A stretch of DNA of 64,000 bases from positions 1-64,000 of the forward strand of contig JBAUMZ010000070.1 in NCBI GenBank assembly GCA_049578985.1, read 5' to 3'. Each line of letters opens with the position of its first letter. The stretch's first letter is position 1. Below, in pieces: positions 26,083-35,224 of the stretch. The notes beneath the pieces are model-generated. The model was not told the origin of the DNA and did no database searches. It saw only the letters and a program-made list of their open reading frames with translations. The translations under genes were made by a program, and so were the position numbers. The DNA is from TH5896 sp049578985. GTDB taxonomy: Archaea; Thermoproteota; Nitrososphaeria; Nitrososphaerales; Nitrososphaeraceae.

Positions 26083-26313
26083 TTGCTAAGGCAAAGGTAT
26101 TACTATCCCATGTCAAATATTAACCATTTGGTAATCGTTTAGCAGTAGAATCCTACAAACATTAAAATAAGCCCTAATGTATATCATGTTTTTACATATA
26201 TTATTGAATTATTTAGACGAAGTTGATGCTAAATTTTTAGGTAAAGTTGCTATTAGAATAGCAAACAAATATTTAATTTAAACTGCTGGCGCTTCTCTTC
26301 CATTAACAATATA

Positions 26314-26502
26314 TTGTATAGACACATCTATCATGATCAGAGATTGAAGGTTACCGACGTCTGGGGAAAGGAATCTGAACCAATTTGTACCTATTATCGA
26401 TGCAAACACAAATTTTCTGAACATGGAACTAATCTTTGTCGTTGCAAGCATCCACAGAACACAATAATTGGAGTGAGGGGTTTGTTGGAACCGCGACAAT
26501 AA
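26314..26502 (+). CDS. Small Cys/His-rich protein, probably zinc-binding (62 aa)
   Basis: This 62-residue protein has a cluster of likely metal ligands: C25, C30, H32, H37, C42, C44, H46 (CTYYRCKH, FSEHG, CRCKH). The spacing suggests a zinc knuckle. The opposite strand is also open for 73 residues, but this frame has the clear Cys/His logic. No partner gene. Function unknown; it may bind DNA or serve as a protein module. Confidence 0.5.
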   Translation: MYRHIYHDQRLKVTDVWGKESEPICTYYRCKHKFSEHGTNLCRCKHPQNTIIGVRGLLEPRQ

Positions 26503-26636
26503 ACCCTGTCGTCCTTATTGACTAGGTATGTCATTATTCACGAATCACGAGGGATCATCATTAATTTTTGAATTGTAAGACAATCTGATATTTTCTTAGA
26601 TGGGACAAGCAGAGAGCTTTATCAATAATTTTATTA

Positions 26637-27236
26637 TCACAGAAATTTCAGTGAGTATAACATTGACTGTATAATCGGCAGATATGATTCATATTTTTCT
26701 GGATAGGCTTTGTAGGTGATTACATAGACCAGATTTTCAGGTTTTACGACTATTTGCATTGCGGTCCTTTTTGCATCGTTATCATCTGTTGCACTAAAAG
26801 AAATCTCGTAAGCCTCAATGCTATTCAGTCTGGATTGGCTTGAGCTTAAGAGAGTAAAATCTTGAGTAGTATGTTCAAGATCCGTGATTACTTCATTTGC
26901 TATTGAATCCAGTGTGTAATCCGCAGATGAAATATTATGTGATTTTATTCCCAGCCCAGCTGGGAAGGAAGGCGAGTCACTTTCGCGCGGTGCTATGAAA
27001 GTGACCTGATCCTGACCAGTTTTCGATCTCTCCCAATTGCTAGGATATTTAATCATTAACCCAAGATCTCGATCTTCAAAGGTAACCAAATTATCCGCCA
27101 AAGGTTGAATGTGAAAAAAGGCAAAAAGATCAGGACAAGCAGGATAAGTGATCGAGACTACGATGATAAAAACAAAAACATAACCAACAGTCCTTTGAAA
27201 GTGTCGAACATGTTTAGACCAATGAAATTCAACCAT
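26637..27236 (-). CDS. PsbP-like exported protein
   Basis: This 199-residue protein has an N-terminal membrane/signal segment (VGYVFVFIIVVSITY, residues 17-31), then a PsbP/MOG1-like alpha-beta domain. The starting pattern FEDRDLGLMIKYPSNWERS is characteristic, and the end IIQSMLYSLKF is the typical last helix. Such single-domain PsbP-like proteins are numerous in Nitrososphaerales outside the cytoplasmic membrane; their task is unknown. It is divergent from the FNR-like gene with a repeat-rich spacer between. Confidence 0.7.
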   Translation of the reverse strand: MVEFHWSKHVRHFQRTVGYVFVFIIVVSITYPACPDLFAFFHIQPLADNLVTFEDRDLGLMIKYPSNWERSKTGQDQVTFIAPRESDSPSFPAGLGIKSHNISSADYTLDSIANEVITDLEHTTQDFTLLSSSQSRLNSIEAYEISFSATDDNDAKRTAMQIVVKPENLVYVITYKAYPEKYESYLPIIQSMLYSLKFL

Positions 27237-27402
27237 TTCAATCGATAAGATTCGTCATAATGGTGATTTCCATATATTAACACTCTACTAGCAAAAGTCC
27301 GGTTAGCTCATTCAGAGGAGGCTATCCTCAATGTTTGCACAAACCGAAGATAGATAAGTCAGAACAAGTTGTAGGAATATGTAGTTGTGTCCGTATAAAG
27401 CG

Positions 27403-27466
27403 TAGAACTTTTCGGACTAAATGATAGAACTTTTCGGACTAAATGATAGAACTTTTCGGACTAAAT
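27403..27466 (+). repeat. Three tandem 22-bp direct repeats
   Basis: The unit reads TAGAACTTTTCGGACTAAAT plus GA. Copies at 27403-27424 and 27425-27446 are identical, and the third (27447-27466) lacks only the last two bases. The period is about two helical turns, so proteins would bind on the same face. They end 22 bp before the TATA box. Confidence 0.85.
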
Positions 27467-27518
27467 CATCCCCATTCTGGTCAAATTACTTTATAAGGGA
27501 TTGGAAAATGTTAAGTAT

Positions 27519-27542
27519 ATTCTCCTCCAACAAGAGGAGAGT
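27519..27542 (+). promoter_or_regulatory. Hairpin sequestering the ribosome-binding site
   Basis: TCTCCTC and GAGGAGA pair perfectly over seven bases with a CAACAA loop, extended by one G-U and one A-U pair. The 3' arm is the Shine-Dalgarno sequence of the gene starting at 27545. Translation should be low unless the stem opens. Confidence 0.55.
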
Positions 27543-27544
27543 CT

Positions 27545-28474
27545 ATGTCAAATTCCCAAACCCCCATGTTCGAATGGCAGATAAAGGATAGAAGAAAGGA
27601 AACTCCTGATTCGTACACTTATGTATTTTCTCCGTTTTCGGCGTCGGATCGATTTACGTTTAACATAGGAGAATTTGTGACAATCAGAGCATTATTGAAA
27701 AGACCAACATCTTCTGGAGGCGTTGAGGAGATCGAAGTAGAACGGGCATATTCGCTCGCTTCCTCACCAACAAGGAATGATATTGAACTAACCATAAAGG
27801 ATGAGAAACCATATGGTTACATAAATCCCGCTGTTGGCAAGGCAGATGGATTTGCAGCTTACTTTTTTGAGCAATTTAAAATGGGAGATAAAGTTTCTGT
27901 CAAATACACTAAAGCTAGAGAACCTTTTCTCGCGAAGATCGCAAATGGAGCTGAGAAAGATATTGCATATTGGTCTGGAGCAAATGGTGCCGAGTGCGCC
28001 CGGTGCCTCATACAATATATCGAAGACCGGAGAGATTTGGATCTTCGACTTATTTTATTTTACAGTAACCCCAGGCTCTATTCGCTCGAAAACCAGAAAA
28101 GTGTAGGCGTAATCTATTACAGCTGGCTTTTGGATATGGCCAGAAAGCTTGATAATTTCAAAGCAGTTTTCACTTTTACGAGGGACAATGAGACAACTTT
28201 GTATTCCGATCACCCGAGAATATCTTATAGGAAGGGCAGATTCTTTAAGGATGAGAGAGGGAAGGCCGAACGGACTCTCCAAAAGTTTCATGGAAATGGG
28301 GACTCGGCATTTAATCCAATATGTGGAAGCAGCGGATTCATCAATGGGATCGTCAAGCTCAAGACGGGGTCGATAGTTAGAGGAAGAGGAATAATGCAAG
28401 AGTTGATGGATATAGAGGGAGTAAAACCAGAGAAAATAGACAAGGAACAGTTTTATCTAGATGTATCTAAATGA
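27545..28474 (+). CDS. Ferredoxin-NAD(P)H reductase-like flavoprotein
   Basis: This 309-residue FNR-superfamily oxidoreductase has the FAD motif RAYSLASSP (RxYS, about residues 76-84) after a beta-barrel domain (FNIGEFVTIRA). The nucleotide-binding domain has an atypical early GxGxG region (SGANGAECARC) and ends with NPICGSSGFI in place of the usual CGxPxM. It probably passes electrons between NAD(P)H and a ferredoxin, flavodoxin or other acceptor. Partners are not adjacent. Expression looks tightly controlled by the repeats and the hairpin before it. Confidence 0.75.
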   Translation: MSNSQTPMFEWQIKDRRKETPDSYTYVFSPFSASDRFTFNIGEFVTIRALLKRPTSSGGVEEIEVERAYSLASSPTRNDIELTIKDEKPYGYINPAVGKADGFAAYFFEQFKMGDKVSVKYTKAREPFLAKIANGAEKDIAYWSGANGAECARCLIQYIEDRRDLDLRLILFYSNPRLYSLENQKSVGVIYYSWLLDMARKLDNFKAVFTFTRDNETTLYSDHPRISYRKGRFFKDERGKAERTLQKFHGNGDSAFNPICGSSGFINGIVKLKTGSIVRGRGIMQELMDIEGVKPEKIDKEQFYLDVSK

Positions 28475-28498
28475 AATTTGTTCTTAAGCAAATTCAAG

Positions 28499-28831
28499 CT
28501 AAAAGGTAGCCCTTTTTGCTTGAGAACCGCAAGTGGCGCATTTTGCTCCTTTTACGCGTGATCCACATGACATGCAGATATATTTTAGGGATATTTTAGA
28601 TTCTGGTGGTGCAATGCTCCCTCCAGCTTTCTCATCGCTAAATCCGAGATTTCGTAGAGCCTTCTGTTGGCTTCTCCTTATATAAAATACAAGACCTACA
28701 AGTACTATAATGTTAAGTGAAAGACCGACAATAAAACCGAAATAGTAGGTCAATATTAAACCTAAGAGGAAGCTACCTGCGATTAAGGCTATCTGTTTGG
28801 CCCAGACACCCTTGAGCTTATTACCAGACAA
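28499..28831 (-). CDS. Membrane protein with C-terminal zinc ribbon
   Basis: This 110-residue protein has two hydrophobic segments (about residues 12-45, IALIAGSFLLGLILTYYFG and FIVGLSLNIIVLVGLVFYI) followed by a soluble tail. The tail has a zinc ribbon: CMSCG, ten residues, CATCG (about 87-102). It is probably a small membrane-anchored adaptor. It starts with TTG at 28831 and is convergent with the FNR-like gene, 24 bp apart. Confidence 0.55.
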   Translation of the reverse strand: MSGNKLKGVWAKQIALIAGSFLLGLILTYYFGFIVGLSLNIIVLVGLVFYIRRSQQKALRNLGFSDEKAGGSIAPPESKISLKYICMSCGSRVKGAKCATCGSQAKRATF

Positions 28832-29036
28832 AGTATTCTACCTATATATCTGAATTAATAATATTTACAAGTTAGCGTCCGATCCATCGGCTCCATGGTC
28901 ATATAAAGAAACCTTTTCGTTTAGGTAGACCAAAGACCTTCTCACAGGACTGGGATGAAGACGAACCGACCAACTCACAGGCGTTATTGACGTTCATTTC
29001 CTGTCATCATTTCGGTTACAATTTGAAAGACGATCA

Positions 29037-30623
29037 GTGAACGAAAGAATGCATGGAAAGACAAGAAATAAGTTTAAATTGCCCTTTTCTAGACTATCGC
29101 CTATTGTTGAAAAGGTAAGAATTTTCGATACCACCCTTAGAGATGGTGAGCAGACTCCAGGCGTTTCCGTGAGCCCAGAACAAAAATTGCAAATTGCTAT
29201 TAAATTGGATGAGTTGGGGGTAGATGCTATCGAAGCTGGATTCCCCATCGTATCTCAAGGGGAAAGGCTTGCGATTAAAAGCATTGTTAGACAGGGATTG
29301 CACTCGGAAGTATGTGGCTTGGCTCGAGCCGTACAGGAGGACATAGACGCTGCACTTGGCTGCGATTTAGGATATATCCACTTATTCATTGCCACCTCAG
29401 ATATCCATATGAAATTCAAGCTGAAGATGAACAGAGAGCAGGTGCGCGAAAAGGCTGTTTGGGCTGTGGATTATGCAAAAGAACATGGTGTTCAAGTCGA
29501 GTTTTCAGCCGAGGATGCTACTAGATCAGAGATCGGTTTCATGAAGGAAGTCTTTGGAGCCGTTTCTGAGGCTGGAGCTGACCGATTGGATATTCCGGAT
29601 ACAGTCGGTTATTCAACTCCTGATTATATATCAAGGCTCGTGAGAGACGTAACGGCTGTTTCATCGCTGCCAATAAGTATGCATTGTCATGATGATTTGG
29701 GTCTCGCGGTTGCCAACACGATAGCTGGGATAAATGCAGGAGCGACCTGCGCTCAAGTAACCGTAAACGGAATAGGCGAGAGAGCTGGAAACGCTTCATT
29801 AGAAGAGGTTGTTATGGCGCTGCAGTGTTTATACAAAAGATCACATGGAATAAAGACCGAGCTACTGTACGAGGCTTCAAAATTCGTTTCAAATGCGATG
29901 GGAATAATTGTTCAGCCAAATAAAGCCATCATTGGAGAAAATGCATTTGGTCATGAATCAGGTATTCATACACACGGCATAATAAACAATCCGTTAACTT
30001 ATGAGCCGATCGGTCCTGAGCTCGTAGGAAGAAGAAGATGGCTCCAAGCAGGAAAGCATGCTGGTGCCCATGGTATAAAGGCAATGTTAGAAGAATTTGG
30101 AGTAAAACCAGATGATGAGCAGCTTAAAGAAATTTTGGAAAGGCAGAAGAATATTGCTGATCTGGGTAAATCTATTACGACCAGCGAATTACTCTCTATC
30201 GCAAGCAAGGTAATGAAAAATAGCACATTCCAAGAAAAATTCCAACTTCGTGATTTTCATACCGTAACTGGAATAAACATCATCCCAACGGCAGTTGTCA
30301 AGATCAACACTGGCGAGAGAGACATGATATCTTCTGAAATTGGGGTAGGGCCTGTGGATGCGGCGTTAAAGGCTATCCAAAAGATAGTGGGCCAAATAGA
30401 AGACGTGAAAATTAGAGAATATCGACTCGAGTCAATAACGGGAGGATCTGACGCAACTGCAGAAGTAGTTGTGAAGATTGAGGATAGTGAGGGTCATACT
30501 GTTTCATCCCGAAAAACAGGAGAAGACATAGTGATCTCTTCGGTCTACGCTATGATGGATGCTACTAATAAGATGATATTGAGAAAGGTTATCTTATCCG
30601 GAGACGCCATATCAACTCATTAG
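29037..30623 (+). CDS. leuA: 2-isopropylmalate synthase (LeuA family)
   Basis: This 524-528 residue DRE-TIM enzyme condenses acetyl-CoA with 2-oxoisovalerate, the first step of leucine synthesis. The catalytic barrel shows FDTTLRDGEQTPGV near the start, HCHDDLGLAVANT (metal ligands), NGIGERAGNA, and GHESGIHTHG in the subdomain. A LeuA dimerisation/allosteric domain occupies the last ~130 residues, consistent with feedback inhibition. Citramalate synthase (cimA) has the same layout and cannot be excluded. GTG 29037 and ATG 29049 are alternative starts. It is a single gene with no other leucine genes nearby. Confidence 0.88.
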   Translation: MNERMHGKTRNKFKLPFSRLSPIVEKVRIFDTTLRDGEQTPGVSVSPEQKLQIAIKLDELGVDAIEAGFPIVSQGERLAIKSIVRQGLHSEVCGLARAVQEDIDAALGCDLGYIHLFIATSDIHMKFKLKMNREQVREKAVWAVDYAKEHGVQVEFSAEDATRSEIGFMKEVFGAVSEAGADRLDIPDTVGYSTPDYISRLVRDVTAVSSLPISMHCHDDLGLAVANTIAGINAGATCAQVTVNGIGERAGNASLEEVVMALQCLYKRSHGIKTELLYEASKFVSNAMGIIVQPNKAIIGENAFGHESGIHTHGIINNPLTYEPIGPELVGRRRWLQAGKHAGAHGIKAMLEEFGVKPDDEQLKEILERQKNIADLGKSITTSELLSIASKVMKNSTFQEKFQLRDFHTVTGINIIPTAVVKINTGERDMISSEIGVGPVDAALKAIQKIVGQIEDVKIREYRLESITGGSDATAEVVVKIEDSEGHTVSSRKTGEDIVISSVYAMMDATNKMILRKVILSGDAISTH

Positions 30624-30921
30624 TGGAAGTATCAGCATCTAAATCTACAGTACATTTAATCAAGCCCGAAAATCATAACATCGGGCTGCTGATTACTCGC
30701 TTCTGATTACTCCTGTTAAAAAGTGGGATTAATTGACGAATTTGACGTTTAGCAAATTGGTCGGTGACTGACAACAATAATCTCCATATTTTGAAAATTA
30801 TGCTCCACTATACGGTAATGCACCCATCGGAACTCTTGTTCGATTTTACACGAAACAACATCAGGTTTGAGAAATGGTCAACAGAGAATGTACATATATG
30901 TATATATGAACTATTGAATTC
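30624..30921. other. Intergenic region with promoter of the exported-protein gene
   Basis: 298 bp with no gene. A TATA-like ATATATGTATATATG (30894-30908) ends about 14 bp before ATG 30922, giving a leaderless or very short-leader transcript. Confidence 0.4.
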
Positions 30922-31416
30922 ATGAACACTTCGTTAAAAGATTTTCATGGAGCTCTTTTAGGTGTACTCTCGGTTTCTGCTGTCTTGCTCTCATATCAGG
31001 CTTTGTATCAATTTGGAGAGGAGCCTGCAACCGCTGTTCTTGTTCACGGAGGAGGAGCGGGCCTTGCGACATGTTCTGATGGCTCGACCGTCAATACGAA
31101 TATTTCATTTGCTGCGCTGTCTTCTGATGGCACGGTGGCTGGAAATTGGAGTCTGTACAGCTTTGACACAGGAAATCCTGGATTAGTTGTAGGTGGACCA
31201 ATATATTCAGGCAATCTCTCAGTCTCCGAGTACCAGGTCCTAGGAGATAGTGCTGATGAGCAAAATATAATTGCATTATGTTCTCCTCCCTTATTTGGTC
31301 CTGTTGCAATAAGTGGTTCCTGTGGCCATGAAGAAACAATTACCGCACATTTTAGGTCCAATGACCCTCTAAGCGCAAAACAAACTTTCATTGGATCTTC
31401 TGATTGCCAATCATAG
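30922..31416 (+). CDS. Exported protein of unknown function
   Basis: This 164-residue protein has a signal-peptide-like N-terminus (ALLGVLSVSAVLLSYQAL, residues 11-28). The mature domain is glycine/serine-rich and strand-rich with four cysteines (about 52, 119, 137, 162) that could pair as disulfides. It has repeated SDGT and GNWSLYSFDTG turns, suggesting a beta-sandwich. I recognise no family. It neighbours another exported protein and DsbA-like and thioredoxin genes, so it belongs to a cell-surface-rich stretch. Confidence 0.55.
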   Translation: MNTSLKDFHGALLGVLSVSAVLLSYQALYQFGEEPATAVLVHGGGAGLATCSDGSTVNTNISFAALSSDGTVAGNWSLYSFDTGNPGLVVGGPIYSGNLSVSEYQVLGDSADEQNIIALCSPPLFGPVAISGSCGHEETITAHFRSNDPLSAKQTFIGSSDCQS

Positions 31417-31542
31417 AAACAGGATAAACGTTCATGGGCAAGAATTCGTTGTCACCCACGGAATAACCTATTCCGTCCCTTTGTTCACGAATTGATACCT
31501 TCCCGGAGCGAACATTGCAATTGGTTCCAACCGCGGGTATAA

Positions 31543-32532
31543 TTATTTTGGCAGAAAGATGTCCCCGGTGTACATACTTAAGGTTGGTGTTGATGACATG
31601 TCGGCTAAAGAACTTTGATTTATCCCGTAGCGTTCTGGGCCAAGCATTGGAGTATTCAATAGATCAGAACCTGCATCCAAGAATTCTAGCGGTGACAGTT
31701 CTAGTGGAGCAACCTTATTGTAAGGCATTTGTCTTGTGATGCTGTCGGTAGAATTGCTCTGTGTACTTGAATTTCGAGGGGTTTGGGTCGAAGTAAGAGC
31801 TTTTACTTTAATTTCAGGGACTACTGGATCATCCTCATCATCATCGACATAAAACTCTGAAACACCAGGGATCGTAAGTTGTATGAATCTGCCGGCCAGG
31901 CTATTGAAGACAAGACTGGACCAAGAATTAGGCAATGATCCAGTTGTAGGTTCACTGACGATTTTATTGAGGCCCTTAGTACCATTTGAAACAGTCACGG
32001 AAAAGCCATTTTCGATCTCTGCGTTATCATTGAAACGCACGTCTATATTGCAAATTTTCTTTATCATGCCTAGGTCCATACCTATCGAAATATCAGAACT
32101 AGAATGGTCCCAGTGGGCTGCTGGCATTTGACTTGAATTCCCTAAATTATTGTTCGAGTCTAATTCATCAGATTCTTCCGCTGTAGCACGAAAGTTAAAA
32201 TTGCTAATTTCCTCTTTTTCATCACTTGTATGGCAGCTATCCTCACTACCAATTCTCATAGGATCGTTGCTTAATAATAATATCTCTCCAGAAAGCAATT
32301 GCGAAATTCCTAGCCCCTTTCCTGCGTTAGAACAATCGCTCCCAAGGCAAGCCTCCACCAAGCAAAGATCTTCATTATTTTCGCAGTTAATCTCAAGCTC
32401 ATCTTCTGATGCTGCTTCAACCTGATGGGAGAGGTAGAACTGAACCGTGGAACTGTAACCGGCTGAAATGATTGACACCATAATTAATACAGATATTAGA
32501 AAAACATAGGTTAGGGATCTTGCAGATGCCAT
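31543..32532 (-). CDS. Exported discoidin (F5/8C)-like domain protein
   Basis: This 329-residue protein has a signal peptide (YVFLISVLIMVSIISAG, residues 9-25). It then has a Cys- and acid-rich stretch (residues 45-75 with four Cys) and a domain with the F5/8 type C look: HWDHSS, ISIGMDLG, NGFSVTVSNGT, then AGRFIQLTIPG and EIKVKAL. Such domains bind glycans, lipids or other surfaces. A low-complexity Thr/Ser/Asn tail (about 245-270) may be glycosylated. It is convergent with the preceding exported gene. The domain call rests on strand order, so moderate confidence. Confidence 0.55.
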   Translation of the reverse strand: MASARSLTYVFLISVLIMVSIISAGYSSTVQFYLSHQVEAASEDELEINCENNEDLCLVEACLGSDCSNAGKGLGISQLLSGEILLLSNDPMRIGSEDSCHTSDEKEEISNFNFRATAEESDELDSNNNLGNSSQMPAAHWDHSSSDISIGMDLGMIKKICNIDVRFNDNAEIENGFSVTVSNGTKGLNKIVSEPTTGSLPNSWSSLVFNSLAGRFIQLTIPGVSEFYVDDDEDDPVVPEIKVKALTSTQTPRNSSTQSNSTDSITRQMPYNKVAPLELSPLEFLDAGSDLLNTPMLGPERYGINQSSLADMSSTPTLSMYTGDIFLPK

Positions 32533-32947
32533 TTGAAATAGGAATGTGAATTCTCCGTATTAGTGGATTAATGATGAATTGATATAGCTATTCAATACAT
32601 GTATGCTACTGAAGTACACTTCAAGCGTATAGATAATAATGCTTTGACACTAATTAAGTTATGTTTGAATATAGCAGAGTGTTTTCTTTCAGACTGTCAG
32701 AAATGAGATAAACATTGATATTCCTAAAATTAAACATAGCTGCACATTCTCTAACTAAAAAATAACCCATCACGATTGAAGTAAGCAAGAAATTCCTGAT
32801 ATGACAACTTGGCCACCTGCTGGTTACTAAAAAGAGGTAAGGAGAGTGGGAGATTTACATCAGTTAACTTCACTTCATAACCACAAAAGTGTCAAGAACA
32901 AAATTCATATCTAGCATATCACTGCTCAGACTACAGTATCATAGCAT
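32533..32947. other. 415-bp divergent intergenic region
   Basis: AT-rich spacer. The only symmetry I noticed is TGAAGT-AC-ACTTCA at 32610-32623, about 78 bp upstream of the discoidin-like gene, a possible operator. No gene is seen. Confidence 0.35.
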
Positions 32948-33178
32948 TTGGTAGTATACAAGAATCAACTCGTTGTTTTCATCGGGCTGGCTGCAGCAGT
33001 GGGTACCTTTGGCATAGTTGAGTCTGCATACCTATCTTCCTTCGTTTTCTTTATATTGGGAATAGCCAATTACGCCATGGCAGCATTCTTCGCCCTCAAG
33101 TACTTTACATATGGTCGAGGAGTACGAAAGTCGCAGAATTCACACAAGTCTAGGAACAGACGTTTAGACAGACGATGA
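32948..33178 (+). CDS. Small membrane protein (76 aa)
   Basis: This 76-residue protein has two closely spaced hydrophobic helices (about residues 7-25 and 31-50) and a very basic C-terminal tail (RGVRKSQNSHKSRNRRLDRR). It should sit in the membrane with the tail in the cytoplasm. TTG start. Family not recognised. Confidence 0.5.
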   Translation: MVVYKNQLVVFIGLAAAVGTFGIVESAYLSSFVFFILGIANYAMAAFFALKYFTYGRGVRKSQNSHKSRNRRLDRR

Positions 33179-33298
33179 AGTAATATGCAACTGGCACCGT
33201 TCCGCCAATGAATAAATTCTATGGATACGGAAATGACCCAAGTGGCTTGGCCGGATGCATCAATAGACGCATATTTTTTGGCAAAGCAGAGCCGCAGT

Positions 33299-34057
33299 TC
33301 AAGTTCTTGACACGTTAGCTAAGACATCATCAATAGCTTGTTTGAACACAGTGTATGGTTGAGCACCTTCAATGGCAATTGGCACCGTTTCATTAGAAAT
33401 GATAACAAATGACGGCGCAGACCTAAGTCCAATGCCATTGGCAAGCTGTGTATTAGCTTCGACTAAATCTCGATAGGTATGATTCTCAAGACATCCAGAA
33501 AACTTTGGGATATCCTGAATTCCAATTCTAGTTGCAAACTGCTTCAAACTATCCTCGGTCACCCAACCCGTATTTTCTCCGCGGGAATTATCGTACAGCT
33601 CGTCATGGTACTGCCAATATTTGCCTTGATCTGCAGCACAATAAGAAGCCTCAGCTGCGAGGGTAGACGCACGGTCGGATGGCAGATCATTGATCACAAA
33701 GTCCTTAAAGACAAACCTAAGTTCGCCGGTATTTACGAAATTGCTCATAATCTGATCCATAGTTTCATTATGAAATCTCGCACAATACTGACACTGATAA
33801 TCACCGAATTCTACCATAGTTACGTTAGAAGACCCACCTTTTGAGGCAAGAACAGGCACATTTTCAGATACAGGAGCAACTATTCTCTGAATAACCTCGC
33901 TATTATCATTTTTATTCAAAGCCGTAGAGGGAGAGTTTATAAAGACAGCGACAACTGCACCTCCTATCATTACGATAGCGAGCCCAATACCAGCTATCAG
34001 AGCCTTCTTATTTATCCTTCTCTTTTCAGTCCTGTGTTTTCTTCCACCCTTCACCAA
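33299..34057 (-). CDS. Membrane-anchored DsbA-like thiol-disulfide oxidoreductase
   Basis: This 252-residue protein has a basic N-terminus, one membrane helix (about residues 19-40) and then a DsbA/thioredoxin-4 domain with the active site CQYC (89-92) in FGDYQCQYCARFH. It should form, reduce or isomerise disulfides outside the membrane, fitting the cysteine-bearing secreted proteins around it. Start: TTG 34057 followed immediately by GTG 34054; either is possible. A cytosolic thioredoxin gene lies 0.8 kb further on. Confidence 0.85.
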   Translation of the reverse strand: MVKGGRKHRTEKRRINKKALIAGIGLAIVMIGGAVVAVFINSPSTALNKNDNSEVIQRIVAPVSENVPVLASKGGSSNVTMVEFGDYQCQYCARFHNETMDQIMSNFVNTGELRFVFKDFVINDLPSDRASTLAAEASYCAADQGKYWQYHDELYDNSRGENTGWVTEDSLKQFATRIGIQDIPKFSGCLENHTYRDLVEANTQLANGIGLRSAPSFVIISNETVPIAIEGAQPYTVFKQAIDDVLANVSRT

Positions 34058-34346
34058 TTATTCACTTATTATTACGACTCAAGCCACTTAAAAGTCATGA
34101 CAATGCTTTTCAAAGGTGGAAAATATATCAAGTCCAAGTGACAGTATTAGTCAAAGATGTGGATTCTGACGAATTTCTATTTTCAGAAGGGAGGGAAAAA
34201 TGCAATTGGATCACGTTGTATTGATTAGTTGATTTCTATCGCTACGAGAAGATGAGAGACGCCGAGCATACTAATTCTCAGTCAATTATTATGCGAGAAC
34301 TTCTTATGTGAGTTCAAGCACAAAATAGGAATTTGAATTCTGGAAA

Positions 34347-34697
34347 CTAAGGACAGTCCTCTGCAGTATTTCCAGGAATTTGCATGCAATCCTCTCTTAT
34401 ATTGACGTCTGTAGAATCCAAAACGGTGTTGTTAGGATTGCTAATGGCAGTATCATTTGCCAAGATAGCTTGATCGCTGCCGGCATACTCTTCAAGTTCG
34501 GTAGCCGTTTCAGGCTCTTCGGTAGCTGTCTCATTAAATGGTGTAAAAGGGGACTCTGGTTCATCGGTAACCCCTGCTTCCCCCGGAGGGCCTTCTTCTT
34601 GAGCCAGGACAACACTTGAATATTGAGTGTTCATCAACACAGCGGATAGTGTGAATAGAGTCGACAGTATTCCTACTGCGGTAGCTTTTTTGTTCAT
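34347..34697 (-). CDS. Small acidic exported protein
   Basis: This 116-residue protein has a signal peptide (VGILSTLFTLSAVLMN, cleavage near VLAQ) and a low-complexity acidic mature part rich in Glu, Pro, Thr and Asn (EEPETATELEEY). Two cysteines lie near the C-terminus (CMQIPGNTAEDC). Likely extracellular and unstructured. Function unknown. Confidence 0.55.
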   Translation of the reverse strand: MNKKATAVGILSTLFTLSAVLMNTQYSSVVLAQEEGPPGEAGVTDEPESPFTPFNETATEEPETATELEEYAGSDQAILANDTAISNPNNTVLDSTDVNIREDCMQIPGNTAEDCP

Positions 34698-34864
34698 TAT
34701 ATCTAAATGATAGAAATCCTACTTAAATATTTTGATTGCAGAAATCTCTTCTCATTAAGATGATCATATCGCAAATGGAAGGGAACCACAATTGCAGTAA
34801 TCGCCGTCTTGAAAGAAAAGAACAGAAAAAAATACATGGGCCCCTGTCAACTGATTACACTTCT

Positions 34865-35188
34865 TTAATTTGAAAGGGAGGTCTTCACAAACTTTTCATA
34901 GGTCTGCTCCGTAGCAGCACCGACGGTCCGCGCAATCTCTTTTCCCCCTCTAAAGATCAAAAGAGATGGAATCGATCTAATCCCATAGTTCATAGCAAGC
35001 TCCTGATTTTCATCTACATTCAGTTTAACCATTTTGATCTCACCTGACATTGTTTCTCCTAGCTTTTCGAGAATAGGACTCACCATTCTACAGGGACCAC
35101 ACCACTCTGCCCAAAAGTCGACGAGCACTGGGGTATCTGAATTTAATACGTCATTTTCCCACGTCTGTTTGGAAGTCGCAACTACCAT
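34865..35188 (-). CDS. trxA: Thioredoxin
   Basis: This is a roughly 107-residue cytoplasmic thioredoxin with the classical WCGPC active site in FWAEWCGPCRM, the buried Asp before it, cis-Pro in SIPSLLIF and GAATEQ at the end. It reduces protein disulfides with a thioredoxin reductase not present here. The frame is open to 35224 (TTG), but ATG 35188 matches the normal thioredoxin start and is used here. Confidence 0.93.
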   Translation of the reverse strand: MVVATSKQTWENDVLNSDTPVLVDFWAEWCGPCRMVSPILEKLGETMSGEIKMVKLNVDENQELAMNYGIRSIPSLLIFRGGKEIARTVGAATEQTYEKFVKTSLSN

Positions 35189-35224
35189 TTGGAAGAGATA
35201 ATGCGTTTGGTGAATATAAACCAA

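Larger units (their letters stand above)
27237..27544 (+). promoter_or_regulatory. 308-bp regulatory spacer before the FNR-like gene
   Basis: In order: three 22-bp tandem repeats (27403-27466), a TATA box CTTTATAAG (27489-27497), and a hairpin that contains the GAGGAG ribosome-binding site (27519-27542). The start codon follows 2 bp later. The first 160 bp, towards the divergent PsbP-like gene, shows no clear element. Confidence 0.55.

Noticed and set aside
26278..26499. 73-residue minus-strand frame opposite the Cys/His-rich small protein
   Set aside because: Mirror of the plus-strand gene; the plus frame has a coherent set of zinc ligands.
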